A stretch of 64,000 bases of DNA from Caballeronia udeis (lineage in GTDB: Bacteria > Pseudomonadota > Gammaproteobacteria > Burkholderiales > Burkholderiaceae): contig NZ_FCOK02000006.1 in NCBI RefSeq assembly GCF_001544555.2, positions 124,001-188,000 of the forward strand, in the 5' to 3' direction. The position numbers were made by a program, and so were the translations under genes. Below, in pieces: positions 9,156-18,556 of the stretch. The notes under the pieces are model-generated. The model searched no databases. It had not been told where the DNA came from and saw nothing but the letters and a program-made list of their open reading frames with translations. How positions within the stretch are numbered: the stretch's first letter is position 1; each line of letters starts with the position of its first letter.

Positions 9156-9181
9156 ACCAGGCCAGCAGAAACTGGTCTGGT
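9156..9181. terminator. Hairpin between tannase and lacI-type gene
   Basis: ACCAGGCCAG (9156-9165) pairs with CTGGTCTGGT (9172-9181) around a 6-nt loop, a 10-bp stem with one G-U wobble. It lies just after the tannase stop and before the convergent regulator's stop, so it could end transcription from both sides. There is no strong T-run. Confidence 0.5.
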
Positions 9182-9257
9182 CAATAGATGGCGTCGACCC
9201 CAAGGCCCGAATAAATCCCTAGCTGTCCAAACCTTCTGTCAACGTATCACCATCACC

Positions 9258-10355
9258 TCAACTGGTTTCGCGCTCGATCAGTTTGAAACCCACGTCGACC
9301 ACGCGCCGGTCGACTTCACCATCCCTGATCCGCTCGACCAGCAGCGATGCAGCCAGTTTGCCGATACGCGTTCCGTCAATGCGGATCGTGGTCAACGGCG
9401 GGTCTGTGTCTTTCGCGAAATTCATGTCGCCATAACCGATGACCCGCAACCGCCGGGGAATATCCAGGCCGCGCGCGCGCGCTTCGATCAACGCACCGAG
9501 CGCCAGGATATCCGCGCCGCAGAATACCGCTTCCATGGCGGCATATTCGTCCAGCAGACGGGCCAGCCCACGCCGTCCATCGCCTAGATTCGCAGGCGAA
9601 GGGATGGTGATAACCGGGATCTCGATGGCCGAGCCCTTGGAAAACGCCTTGACGAAGGCCTGCGTTCGCACCTGGGCCCGGCGGTCGCCCGGCGTGATGA
9701 CCGCAGCCCGCGTGACGCCTTGCGCGAGCAAGTGAAGCGCCGCCGCCTTGCCCACCTTTTCGTGGGAGAAACCCACCAGCATGTCAATTGGCTCGCGGGT
9801 GATATCCCACGTCTCCACCACCGGAATGCCTGACTCGCGCAGCTTCTGCCGCGCGTCCTGGGAGTGCACCACACCGGTCAGTACGATCCCGGCCGGGCGC
9901 CTTCCGAGGATGGCATCGATCAACGCGTCCTCGCGGGACTCGTCGTAGCCGCTTTGACCGATCAGCAACTGATATCCGTTCGCAGCCAACTCCGTGGTCA
10001 GCGCCTCGACCGTTTCCTGGAAAACACTGCCCGCCATGGCCGGGATCAACGCGACGATCAGGCGGCTGCGGTTCGACGCCAGCGACCCGGCGACCAGGTC
10101 GGGCGTATAGCCTGTCTGTTGCACGGCCGCGCGCACACGTTCCAGCGTGCTCACCGACACGAGTTCAGGGGTGTTCAACGCACGCGACACGGTCACTTTG
10201 GTGACACCGGTCAGGGCAGCCAGATCGCTTAACGTCACGCGCCCCGTATTTTTCCGTGCGCGACGAGAGTTCGCGCGGTCCGCCACGGCGGGGACGGCAA
10301 CGTCTTCAAAAATTCCGGCTATTCCCGCGGTGCTATCCGTTTTCGGCTTGGTCAT
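9258..10355 (-). CDS. LacI/GntR-type transcriptional repressor (gluconate-repressor-like)
   Basis: DNA-binding repressor of 365 residues. After a variable basic N-terminal tail, the HTH sits at residues 41-62 (VTLSDLAALTGVTKVTVSRAL) with the hinge helix after GYTPDLVAGSLASNRS. The rest is a periplasmic-binding-like effector domain ending GERDGE-type sequence and VGFKLIERETS. ATG at 10355 is chosen. The frame continues upstream to 10406 but this adds non-conserved residues. It is divergent from the sugar-acid dehydratase operon, and the intergenic region carries operators resembling E. coli GntR/IdnR sites, so it probably represses that operon until a sugar-acid inducer binds. Confidence 0.9.
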   Translation of the reverse strand: MTKPKTDSTAGIAGIFEDVAVPAVADRANSRRARKNTGRVTLSDLAALTGVTKVTVSRALNTPELVSVSTLERVRAAVQQTGYTPDLVAGSLASNRSRLIVALIPAMAGSVFQETVEALTTELAANGYQLLIGQSGYDESREDALIDAILGRRPAGIVLTGVVHSQDARQKLRESGIPVVETWDITREPIDMLVGFSHEKVGKAAALHLLAQGVTRAAVITPGDRRAQVRTQAFVKAFSKGSAIEIPVITIPSPANLGDGRRGLARLLDEYAAMEAVFCGADILALGALIEARARGLDIPRRLRVIGYGDMNFAKDTDPPLTTIRIDGTRIGKLAASLLVERIRDGEVDRRVVDVGFKLIERETS

Positions 10356-10439
10356 CGACAACGATATGAGAGTTGAACAAACGTTGATTAGGGAAAACGC
10401 GAACATTCACATAGCAGGAAGCATATTACTATGCGTCTA

Positions 10440-10481
10440 ATGTTACCGGTTACATAAACCGGTAACATGAAGCGGTAACAT
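10440..10481. promoter_or_regulatory. Gluconate-repressor-type operator cluster
   Basis: ATGTTACCGGT (10440-10450) and ACCGGTAACAT (10458-10468) form a perfect 11-bp inverted repeat with a 7-bp spacer. A third half-site, CGGTAACAT, is at 10473-10481. In addition 10441-10454 (TGTTACCGGTTACA) is by itself a near-perfect 14-bp palindrome. TGTTACC-N-GGTAACA sequences are what GntR/IdnR members of the LacI family recognise. The cluster lies between the divergent regulator (start 10355) and the dehydratase (start 10589). Confidence 0.72.
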
Positions 10482-10588
10482 AGCGAATGAAGCAGATCCG
10501 GAACACTGTCCTTATTGTTCCGGGGCGTCATTGCCGCTCGTTACCGCCTTACCTCACGATACAACATGTGATTGCAGGAGAATTGCTC

Positions 10589-12136
10589 ATGCCGCTGGCC
10601 ATAGACGCCGCCATGACCCCCTTGATTCGCCTGAACGGTGCGGACAACGTGCTGATAGCCCGAGAGGCTTTGTCGCTCGGCCGCCAGGTGCAGCTGGGAA
10701 ACACCGTCGTGCGCATTCGCGCTCAGGTTCCGGCCGGCCACAAGATAGCAGCGAGGGCTATTGCACGTGGCGAAGCGATCCGCAAGTACGACACCGTGAT
10801 TGGCCGCGCCGCGCGGGACATCGAGGCTGGCGACCATGTGCATACGCATAACATTGAACTGATCGACTTCGAACGCGACCCGGGTTTTGGTCTCGATGTG
10901 CGTCCGGTCGACTATGTGCCGCACGCTGAACGCGCGAGCTTCATGGGCATCGTACGTCCCGACGGACGGGTCGCTACCCGTAATTTCATCGGCATCCTTG
11001 CGTCAGTGAACTGTTCGTCTACGGTCATCAAGAATATCGCCGGGTGGTTTACGCCGGAGCGGCTTGCCGCCTATCCGAACGTGGATGGCGTGGTCGCGTT
11101 TGCGCAGACCAGCGGATGCGGCATGTCCTCGCCCAGCGAGCATTTCGACGTGCTGCGCCGGACCATCGCCGGTTATGCGCGCCACCCCAATCTCGCGGGT
11201 GTGCTGATCGTGGGTCTGGGCTGTGAACGCAACCAGGTGTCCGACCTGATGAGTTCGCAGGGGCTCGAGACGGATGCGTCGATGCGCACCCTGGTGATGC
11301 AGGACAGCGGCGGTACGCGGGCGACGATCGAGGCGGGGATCGCTGCGATCCAGAGCATGCTGCCGCTGGCGAACGCTGTCGAACGCCGGAAGGTGAGCGC
11401 CAGTCATCTGAAGATTGGCCTGGAATGCGGCGGGTCGGACGGGTTTTCAGGTATCACCGCGAATCCCGCGTTAGGCGCGGCGATGGATATCCTGGTGCGC
11501 CATGGCGGCACGGCCATCCTGTCCGAGACCCCGGAAATCCACGGTGTCGAATATATGCTGACGCGCCGCGCGGTGACGCCGGAAGTCGGTCAGAAATTGC
11601 TCGACCGGCTCGCGTGGTGGGAGCGCTACACACGCGGGCACAACGGCCAGTTCAATGGCGTGGTCGGCCCTGGCAACCAGCAGGGCGGACTGGCGAATAT
11701 CTTCGAGAAGTCCTTGGGCTCGGCGATGAAAGGCGGCACCACGCCCTTGCAAGCGGTCTACGAATATGCGGAACCGATCGACAAGCCGGGCTTCGTTTTC
11801 ATGGATTCACCGGGCTACGATCCGGTTGCCGTCACCGGCCAGATCGCCAGCGGCGCCAACATGATCTGCTTTACGACCGGGCGTGGTTCCATGTTCGGTT
11901 CCAAACCCGCCCCGACGATCAAGCTCGCGAGCAATACACCCATGTTCACGCGGCTGCGGGAGGATATGGATATCAATTGCGGCCTGGTGATCGATGGCGA
12001 GCGCTCGGTGCAGGAGATGGGGCAGGACATCTTCGAGCATATCCTGCAAGCCGCTTCCGGGCAGCGTACAAAAAGCGAACTGCTAGGTCTTGGCGACCAC
12101 GAGTTCGTGCCCTGGCATATGGGTATTGTCAGCTAG
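10589..12136 (+). CDS. UxaA-type sugar-acid dehydratase (altronate/galactarate dehydratase family)
   Basis: Iron-dependent dehydratase of 515 residues. An N-terminal SAF-like domain (residues 1-90, LSLGRQVQLGNTVVRIRAQVPAGHKI) is followed by the catalytic UxaA/GarD domain with conserved cysteine motifs NCSSTV, SGCGMSSPSEHFD, LGCERNQ and LECGGSDGFSGITANPALG, plus the C-terminal FTTGRGSMFG block. The reaction would be removal of water from a hexonate or aldarate to give a 2-keto-3-deoxy acid. ATG 10589 follows AGGAG by eight bases, and the longer frame from 10487 overlaps the operator zone. First gene of an operon with a transporter and an aldolase. The exact sugar acid is not determined. Confidence 0.88.
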   Translation: MPLAIDAAMTPLIRLNGADNVLIAREALSLGRQVQLGNTVVRIRAQVPAGHKIAARAIARGEAIRKYDTVIGRAARDIEAGDHVHTHNIELIDFERDPGFGLDVRPVDYVPHAERASFMGIVRPDGRVATRNFIGILASVNCSSTVIKNIAGWFTPERLAAYPNVDGVVAFAQTSGCGMSSPSEHFDVLRRTIAGYARHPNLAGVLIVGLGCERNQVSDLMSSQGLETDASMRTLVMQDSGGTRATIEAGIAAIQSMLPLANAVERRKVSASHLKIGLECGGSDGFSGITANPALGAAMDILVRHGGTAILSETPEIHGVEYMLTRRAVTPEVGQKLLDRLAWWERYTRGHNGQFNGVVGPGNQQGGLANIFEKSLGSAMKGGTTPLQAVYEYAEPIDKPGFVFMDSPGYDPVAVTGQIASGANMICFTTGRGSMFGSKPAPTIKLASNTPMFTRLREDMDINCGLVIDGERSVQEMGQDIFEHILQAASGQRTKSELLGLGDHEFVPWHMGIVS

Positions 12137-12166
12137 ACGGCCCGACAACAAGAACGGAGACAAGAG

Positions 12167-13510
12167 ATGACTCTCGCGCCGCAAGCGCAAGCACGCACCC
12201 GGATGCGCTGGATGGTGGCCGGCATGATGTGGGCGGCGATCGCAATCAACTATATCGATCGAACCGTGCTGTCTGCCGCCGCACCCCGGATCCAGTCGGA
12301 CTTTCACCTGAGCGCCGTGCAGATGGGCGTCGTGATGTCCGCTTTCTTCTGGTCGTACGCGCTGCTGCAACTGCCGGCCGGCATGCTGGCGGACCGCTTC
12401 GGACAGAAGAAAGTACTGGGCCTCGCGGTCTTCTGGTGGTCGCTCGCAACCGCGGTCACCGGCTTCGCGACAGGCTTCAAATCGCTGGTCGCGCTGCGGG
12501 TAATGCTGGGCATTGGCGAAGCGGGCGCTTATCCGAGCAATGCGGGGATTGCCTCGCGCTGGTTTCCCCGCAATGAACGCGCGACCGTGGCCGGTATCTT
12601 CGACAGTGGTTCGAAACTCGGCGGCGCGGTCGCACTGCCTCTGATCGCCGTCATGCTGGCCGCGTTCGACTGGAAAGTGACGTTTGCAATCACGGGTGCG
12701 ATGGGCATTGTCTGGTGCGTTGTCTGGCAGTTCGTGTTCAGGGATTCGCCAGGCGAACACCCGCGTGTCAATGCCGCCGAGCTTGAGCATATTCGCGAGG
12801 GCCTCGCCGCCAATGCGGCTGACGACAAACGTAGTACCGTCTCTTGGCGAAAGTTGTTCGCACATCGAAATATATGGGCCATGTGCATCGGCTTCTTCAT
12901 GATCAACTACAACTCGTATTTCTTCATCACCTGGTTGCCCACGTACCTGGTCAAGGAGCGGGGCATGGGCCTGATGGAGATGGGCATCATGGCGTCGCTG
13001 CCCTTGCTGCTCTCGATGTTCACCGAGGTGTTCGCGGGCTGGGCCTCGGACCGCGTCTACAGCTCGGGCCGCCTGTCGTTGACCGCCACCCGCAAGCTGT
13101 TCCTGATCGTCGGGCTCGTGATGGCATCGAGTATTGGCCTTGCTGCCTTCGCGCAATCGGCCGTCATGGCTGTCGTTCTGTTGTGCATCGCCAAATCGGG
13201 CATGACTGTAGCGGCGTCCCAGGTCTGGGCCTTGCCCGCCGATGTTGCGCCGAAGAACATGGTGTCAATGGTAGCCGGGGTGCAGAACTCCGTGTCGAAC
13301 ATGGGGGGTGTCGTCGGCCCGATCGTGACCGGCGCGATCGTCGGTGCGACCGGCTCCTTCGTCGCGGCCCTGGTCTTCTCCTCGGCCCTGATTGTTCTCG
13401 CTATCATCAACTATCTTTTCCTGCTGGGTAAAGTTGAACCCATCGAATTTGAAACCCCTCCCGTGGAGTTGGAGAATCATGAGCGGAACAACGCAAATGC
13501 CCGCGCCTAA
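12167..13510 (+). CDS. MFS transporter, anion:cation symporter (ACS) family
   Basis: Inner-membrane proton symporter for organic anions, 447 residues with 12 predicted membrane helices. NYIDRTVLSAAAPRIQSDF in helix 1, DRFGQKKVLG between helices 2 and 3, and GIGEAGAYPSNAGIASRWFP are characteristic of the ACS group (ExuT, GudP, DgoT relatives), which move hexuronates, glucarate and galactonate. It lies 30 bp after the dehydratase, and its end overlaps the aldolase start by 32 bp, so the three are one transcription unit for a sugar acid. Confidence 0.9.
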   Translation: MTLAPQAQARTRMRWMVAGMMWAAIAINYIDRTVLSAAAPRIQSDFHLSAVQMGVVMSAFFWSYALLQLPAGMLADRFGQKKVLGLAVFWWSLATAVTGFATGFKSLVALRVMLGIGEAGAYPSNAGIASRWFPRNERATVAGIFDSGSKLGGAVALPLIAVMLAAFDWKVTFAITGAMGIVWCVVWQFVFRDSPGEHPRVNAAELEHIREGLAANAADDKRSTVSWRKLFAHRNIWAMCIGFFMINYNSYFFITWLPTYLVKERGMGLMEMGIMASLPLLLSMFTEVFAGWASDRVYSSGRLSLTATRKLFLIVGLVMASSIGLAAFAQSAVMAVVLLCIAKSGMTVAASQVWALPADVAPKNMVSMVAGVQNSVSNMGGVVGPIVTGAIVGATGSFVAALVFSSALIVLAIINYLFLLGKVEPIEFETPPVELENHERNNANARA

Positions 13511-14267
13511 CCGGTTCAAGGCGGCGCTGGCGAACCAGGAAGCACAAATCGGCTTCTGGTTGTCGATGGCCGATCCCTACCTCGCTGAAGTCAGCGCGAC
13601 CGCCGGTTTCGACTGGCTGCTGATCGACAACGAGCATGCGCCCAATGACGTGCGCTCGACCCTGTCGCAACTGCAGGCCGTCGCGCCTTACCGTGGAGAA
13701 GCCGTGGTACGGCCGGTCAATGGCGATGTGGCGTTGATCAAGCGTTTGCTGGATATCGGCGTGCGTAACCTGCTCGTGCCGATGATCGACACCGAGGAGC
13801 AGGCTCGCCTGATGGTCTCCGCAGTCCGTTATCCGCCACACGGGATTCGCGGGGTGGGCAGCGCCGTAGGCCGCGCATCGCGCTGGAGCAGCCGTAAGGA
13901 TTATCTCGATGTCGCCGATGACGAAATCTGCCTGCTGGTGCAGGCGGAAACTGCTACCGCGTTGTCGAACCTGGATGCGATTTGCGGGGTGGACGGTATT
14001 GATGGCGTGTTCATCGGGCCGGCTGACCTGGCCGCTTCAATGGGCTATCGCGGCAAAGCCGGTCACTCCGAGGTGCAGGCTGCCATAGATGGTGCGATCA
14101 GGAAAATCATCGCATCGGGTAAAGCGGCCGGGACGCTCACGTCGGATCCGGCGCTGGCGCGGCATTACCTCGAGCTGGGTTGCGCGTTCGTTGCAACGGG
14201 TATCGACATCCTGATTCTCGCCAACGGCGCACGCAAGCTTGCCGCGGACTTTGGCCTTGGCAGTTAG
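13479..14267 (+). CDS. HpcH/HpaI-family aldolase (2-keto-3-deoxy acid aldolase)
   Basis: Class II, metal-dependent aldolase, 262 residues, TIM-barrel fold. Diagnostic blocks are GFWLSMADPYLAEV, GFDWLLIDNEHAPND (catalytic His in NEHAP), the RPVNGD loop, LLVPMIDTEEQA, and IDGVFIGPADLAASMG with metal-binding Glu in LLVQAETATAL. It would split the 2-keto-3-deoxy product of the upstream dehydratase into pyruvate plus an aldehyde such as tartronate semialdehyde (GarL-like) or lactaldehyde (RhmA-like). ATG 13479, preceded by GGAG, overlaps the transporter's 3' end. The frame is open upstream to 13392 but that part reads through the transporter gene. Confidence 0.9.
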   Translation: MSGTTQMPAPNRFKAALANQEAQIGFWLSMADPYLAEVSATAGFDWLLIDNEHAPNDVRSTLSQLQAVAPYRGEAVVRPVNGDVALIKRLLDIGVRNLLVPMIDTEEQARLMVSAVRYPPHGIRGVGSAVGRASRWSSRKDYLDVADDEICLLVQAETATALSNLDAICGVDGIDGVFIGPADLAASMGYRGKAGHSEVQAAIDGAIRKIIASGKAAGTLTSDPALARHYLELGCAFVATGIDILILANGARKLAADFGLGS

Positions 14268-14408
14268 CCGGCAAGCGGCATCGATCGATTTCATTTCCAT
14301 TTCGCGTTCGATGTGATTTGAACGCTAGCAACAAGAAAAGCGGGACGCCACCATGCGGAAATACGATCGCCATGCCATGTTGCGCGCTGCCGTTGAAGGA
14401 GACAGACC

Positions 14409-15677
14409 ATGAACAGTCACGCCAGCTTGCTCAGGAAGCATTGGCATATCATCTTCGCGGCGACCGCGGGATGGGCACTCGATGCGTTCGATTTCACTAT
14501 CCTGTTGTTCCTGATCCCGCATCTGGGCAAGGTGTTCAATGTCGGCTTGCCGCAGATGGCGCTGGTGGTGACGGCCACGGGGTTCGCGAAGATCGCCGGG
14601 ACGATCGGCTGGGGATTGGCTGCCGACCGGTACGGCCGGAAGCTGGCCTTCATGGCGGCCGTGTTGTGGTTTTCCTGTGCGTCAGGACTGAGTGGCCTCG
14701 CGTGGAGCTATGCTTCGTTCATGGCGATGCGCATCCTGTTCGGCATGGGTTTTGGCGGCGAGTGGACAGCATCCGTCTCGCTCCTGATGGAAACCGTGCC
14801 GGAAAAGATCCGGCCGCTCGCGTCCGGCATCATGGTGGCCGGCTACGAATTCGGCTATATGCTGGCCGCGCTCGCCTTTCACTTCCTGTTCCCGGTGCTC
14901 GGCTGGCACTGGATGTTCTTCCTGGGCATTGCGCCGGCCTTGTTGACGCTGTTCCTGCGGCGCAACGTCAAGGAGTCTCCGGACTGGAAGGAACAGCAGC
15001 GCAGCAAACAGACGGGGGATGGCTTTAGAACCTTCGTCTTCAATCCTGCCGTTGCACAGGCCTGGGCTTTCTCGGCTGGCCTGAACTTCATGTTGTGGGC
15101 TGTGCAGGTGCTGTATCCCACGTTCCTGCTCACCGTGCATCACCTGGACTCGGGCACGATCTTTCCGTTCATCATTGCCTACTCGGTGGGCTCCGTGATT
15201 GGTAAGCCTTTGTCGGGCTATGCCGCGAGCAGGATCGGAGAGCGCGGCACGATCGTCACGTTCCTGACAATCGTCGTGCCCACCACAGCGCTCTATACGC
15301 TGGTCTCGAATCACTTCCTGATGGGCGTGGGCGCATTCTGCATGGGCATGTTCGCAAATGGATTGTTCGGTATCCTGCCTTTGTACCAGGCGCGCCGTTT
15401 CCCTGTGAAGGGCCGCGCGATCGGGATTGGAATCAGCTATGCAATGACCTCCATCAGCGTGATTGCGCCGTATGTGATTGCGTTGGTGACACCCTCGATG
15501 GGGCTCAAGTTCGGCATGGCCTCCTTCATTGCCGGCGGTGCGCTGATGGTCATCGCAATCAGCATCTTCAACACTGCGCGGTGGATGCCAGGGGACCTCG
15601 CCGATGACGCGCAAGAGGAAGCCTTTGGCGCGGCGGCGGGGAGCGAAGAGTTGACGGCCGGCAACGCCGTGCATTGA
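14409..15677 (+). CDS. MFS transporter, sialate/lactate (SHS)-like family
   Basis: Second transporter of the operon, 422 residues and about 12 membrane helices. WALDAFDFTILLFLIPHL in helix 1, AADRYGRKLAF in the loop 2-3 motif and GMGFGGEWTASVSLLMET are typical of the proton-coupled carboxylate symporters of the SHS/AAHS type. An AAGGAG at 14396-14401 precedes ATG 14409. It lies 141 bp after the aldolase and 16 bp before the cyclase-family gene, so it is more tightly linked to the latter. Two different MFS families in one cluster suggest two substrates or a substrate and product pair. Confidence 0.85.
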   Translation: MNSHASLLRKHWHIIFAATAGWALDAFDFTILLFLIPHLGKVFNVGLPQMALVVTATGFAKIAGTIGWGLAADRYGRKLAFMAAVLWFSCASGLSGLAWSYASFMAMRILFGMGFGGEWTASVSLLMETVPEKIRPLASGIMVAGYEFGYMLAALAFHFLFPVLGWHWMFFLGIAPALLTLFLRRNVKESPDWKEQQRSKQTGDGFRTFVFNPAVAQAWAFSAGLNFMLWAVQVLYPTFLLTVHHLDSGTIFPFIIAYSVGSVIGKPLSGYAASRIGERGTIVTFLTIVVPTTALYTLVSNHFLMGVGAFCMGMFANGLFGILPLYQARRFPVKGRAIGIGISYAMTSISVIAPYVIALVTPSMGLKFGMASFIAGGALMVIAISIFNTARWMPGDLADDAQEEAFGAAAGSEELTAGNAVH

Positions 15678-15693
15678 TTACGGGAGACCATTC

Positions 15694-16746
15694 ATGACAG
15701 AGACAGCCCGTCGCTGGATGCAGCGCCCCGAGCATTCGAACTGGGGCGACTTTGGCCCGGACGACCAGCTGGGCCGCTTGAACTTGCTGACGCCCGCGAA
15801 GGTGCTGGAGGGTGTCAGCGAAGTCAGGACGGGCCGCAATTTTTGCCTGAGCCTGCCGCTGGACTGTCCCGGTGGCGTCGCCCTGAATGTTCGACGTCAT
15901 CCCCCGCAGGTGAGCCCGACAATGCGCGGCGACAAACCCAACATGACCTATCCGCTCTCGCGCGACAAGCCGGGTCTGCTCGATGTGATTTGTGACGATA
16001 CGGTGCATATGGCGCTGCAATACTCCACGCAGTGGGACAGCCTTGCACATATGGGACAGTGGTTTGACCTGTCTGGAACAGGCAAGCCGGAGATGGCCTT
16101 TTACAACGGCTATCGCGCTGGCGAGGACGTGATCGGCCCGATCGACTTCCGGCATGGCGAAGAGCACGTCGTCACCCGCGCGCCGGGTGCGTATCGCCTG
16201 GGCATCGAGAACATGGCGGCGTCCGGCGTGCAGGGCCGCGGTGTCATGATCGACCTGAAGCGTCAGTTCGGTACGCAAAAGATCGCGATTGGCTATCGTG
16301 AGTTGCAGGCGGCAATCGCGGCCCAGGATGTTGTGGTCGAGAAGGGCGATATGGTCTGTCTGCGCACCGGCACCGACGAGGCATTGCTTGCGATGGCGGG
16401 GCAACCGGACATGGATTGGCTGAACGCGCACTTCGCGGCGCTGGACGGCCGGGACCCGGAACTGCAGCAATGGATTGTCGATTCAGGTGTTGTCGCCTTG
16501 ATTGCGGACAACGCCGCCGTGGAAATGTTGCCGGCACGTCCTGCTGCCACGCATTTCCACGCGTCGCATCCTTTGCATGATCTCTGCCTGTTCCGTTTGG
16601 GCGTCTATCTTGGAGAGTTGTGGCTATTGAGTCCGTTAGCAGATTGGTTGGCGGCAAACGGGCGGAATCGTTTTCTGCTGACCGCGCCGCCCTTGAGATT
16701 GCCGCGCGCAGTCGGCTCGCCAGTCAGCCCGGTCGCGACGGTCTGA
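15694..16746 (+). CDS. Cyclase family protein (kynurenine-formamidase-like metal hydrolase)
   Basis: 350-residue member of the cyclase/KynB-like superfamily of metal-dependent amide or lactone hydrolases. The usual HxGTHxDxPxH metal motif is represented by YSTQWDSLAHMGQWFD, a TQWDSLAH variant common in the long-chain subgroup. The C-terminal HASHPLHDLCLFRLGVYLGELWLL block is also conserved. Family members hydrolyse N-formylkynurenine, isatin or lactones. In this operon a sugar-acid lactone or a related ester is plausible, but that is inference. GGGAGA precedes ATG 15694. Confidence 0.82.
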   Translation: MTETARRWMQRPEHSNWGDFGPDDQLGRLNLLTPAKVLEGVSEVRTGRNFCLSLPLDCPGGVALNVRRHPPQVSPTMRGDKPNMTYPLSRDKPGLLDVICDDTVHMALQYSTQWDSLAHMGQWFDLSGTGKPEMAFYNGYRAGEDVIGPIDFRHGEEHVVTRAPGAYRLGIENMAASGVQGRGVMIDLKRQFGTQKIAIGYRELQAAIAAQDVVVEKGDMVCLRTGTDEALLAMAGQPDMDWLNAHFAALDGRDPELQQWIVDSGVVALIADNAAVEMLPARPAATHFHASHPLHDLCLFRLGVYLGELWLLSPLADWLAANGRNRFLLTAPPLRLPRAVGSPVSPVATV

Positions 16747-16774
16747 CGTCCCCTTCAGGACGCAAGCGGCGCGA

Positions 16775-17713
16775 TCACTTGACCAGATCATCGAGGCGCC
16801 GGTCATCAATGCCGGCGGGCTCCAGATGCGCAACCACATCTGCCGCCTCGAATATCGATCTCACGGCCTCTTCTGCGTGATCTCCAATGCTGTGGCCCTG
16901 TTCAACCGACATTGCACCGTCCACCTCAACGTGGAACTCCACGAAGACACGATCTCCGCCATTGCGCGTGCGGATGTCATGAACGCCTTCGACACCTTCG
17001 CAACCGAGCACAGCGGACCGGATCCGCTCCCGGTCAGACGTATCGAGCTCCCGGTCGAGTAGCTGAATCAACGCATGCAAGGCCATGCCCCGCGCATTCC
17101 ATAGCATATAGCCGGAAATGGCCAGTGCACCTATTGCGTCGGCTCGCTTCCACGCAAGGAACCGGTCAAGGACCAGCGCGACCAGCACGGCGATGTTCAC
17201 CGCAACGTCGGTGACGTAGTGCGCACGGTCGGCAGCAATGGCTGTCGATCCCGTTCGTTTGACGACATAGGTTTGTAATGCAACGAGGCCGCTTGCCGCA
17301 AGCATGCTGCCAATGATCACCCACAGGCCGAAGCCCATGTCGGTGAGCGGTTGGGGGACGAACAGGCGCTGGACTGATTCAATCCCCAGGCCCACGGCCG
17401 CGCCCGCGAGCAACAACGCCTGCACCAGTGCGGCCACGGCTTCCGCCTTGCCATGCCCATAACGATGACCCCGGTCGGCAGGGCGCCCCGCATAGCGGAC
17501 ACCCACGAAGGTGACGAGGGATGCGACGACATCGACCAGGCCGTCGACCGCAGAGGTGAGCAGCGAGATCGAGCCTGTCGCAAGCCATGCCCAGGCCTTG
17601 ACGCCGACCAGGATGAGGGCGACCGCGAGCGCCGTGATCGAGGCGAACCGGCGCAGCTTTTGATTCGACAGGTGTTCGGACATGGGCACACGTCTCGCTT
17701 CGTAAGCCATCAT
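16775..17713 (-). CDS. Cation diffusion facilitator family metal exporter
   Basis: Inner-membrane divalent-metal/proton antiporter (312 residues, six helices plus a C-terminal cytoplasmic metal-sensing domain). Transport-site residues lie in SAVDGLVDVVAS (helix 2) and in TDVAVNIAVLVA (helix 5). HRYGHGKAEAVAAL is the conserved cytoplasmic loop. The C-terminal DIRTRNGGDRVFVEFHVEVDG is the ferredoxin-like domain. FieF/ZitB-type substrates are Zn(II) or Fe(II). The start is uncertain: ATG 17713 is used, ATG 17683 (MSEHLSN) would give 302 residues. It is convergent with the cyclase gene and has no obvious partner. Confidence 0.9.
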   Translation of the reverse strand: MMAYEARRVPMSEHLSNQKLRRFASITALAVALILVGVKAWAWLATGSISLLTSAVDGLVDVVASLVTFVGVRYAGRPADRGHRYGHGKAEAVAALVQALLLAGAAVGLGIESVQRLFVPQPLTDMGFGLWVIIGSMLAASGLVALQTYVVKRTGSTAIAADRAHYVTDVAVNIAVLVALVLDRFLAWKRADAIGALAISGYMLWNARGMALHALIQLLDRELDTSDRERIRSAVLGCEGVEGVHDIRTRNGGDRVFVEFHVEVDGAMSVEQGHSIGDHAEEAVRSIFEAADVVAHLEPAGIDDRRLDDLVK

Positions 17714-17926
17714 GCTACGACAGTCGCATGCAAACGATGGAAATGTGCAGCTTGATCAGTGTGCAGGTTGGGGAGCGTGTTCTGGTGTTTGACGGGAGCG
17801 CGCTTGCGTGACCTTTGCCTCACCTGTCAGACGGTGGTGGAGCGCTCATTCACCCGTTCCAGGAACGACCCAAAACCGGATTTGCCTCCTTGCTTACGGC
17901 AGGCTTGAACCCGGCTTAAAGCGCAT

Positions 17927-18211
17927 TCACTCGCCGGCCGGTTTGCCTGAACTTGGCGAAACGCCCGTGTTAAGGATTTTCAGATTTCGGATCCGCCTGA
18001 AGCCGGGGTTGTCATGCAGCAAGCGGGCCGTGATATGCGCCACTGCAGCTTCACCGAGAAGATAGTCCGGCACGCCGGTGACCGTATGGTGAGTAACGTG
18101 GTGCTTGTAAGTTTCCGGCGCTTCCGCCGAGCTATGGAAAAAATCGACTTCGTACGTTGCCAAATTAAACTCCAATGGTGTGATCAATCGTTTAGCAACC
18201 ATTGATGGCAT
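17927..18211 (-). CDS. Small hypothetical protein
   Basis: 94-residue acidic and histidine-containing protein of unknown function. It starts MPSMVAKRLITPLEFN and continues ATYEVDFFHSSAEAPETYKHH. ATG 18202, three codons in, is an alternative start. The frame remains open to 18493, but upstream residues are arginine-rich and look non-coding. Codon use from 18211 on resembles the neighbours. No signal peptide or membrane segment. Not assigned to a family. Confidence 0.5.
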   Translation of the reverse strand: MPSMVAKRLITPLEFNLATYEVDFFHSSAEAPETYKHHVTHHTVTGVPDYLLGEAAVAHITARLLHDNPGFRRIRNLKILNTGVSPSSGKPAGE

Positions 18212-18556
18212 CGATTCTATCAAGAGCGGGCAATAAGCGGGCGCAAGGACTCGCAAAGCGAAATGTCGAAATCCGGCCGGGAGCGAGCGCAGCAACAGCC
18301 GAGTTTGATGCAGGCGTTGCATGTCTGAGAGCGTTTGGCCTGAAGCTGGCGTCCCCAGACGGTCGTCAAACGCGCTGTCGAGTCGACTCCTTCGGGTCGT
18401 TTTACGTGTTTTCGACCGTAAAGTGCCTCGGAAATGCGCTAACCGGTGCGTTTTGCCACTTCGGTGACTAATGCGTGACTGCAGCGTGACCACCGCAGGA
18501 ATAAGGTCCTTAAAAAGAATTGCCTTTGCGCGCCCGATTTGTGTTCCCCTAAAGGA

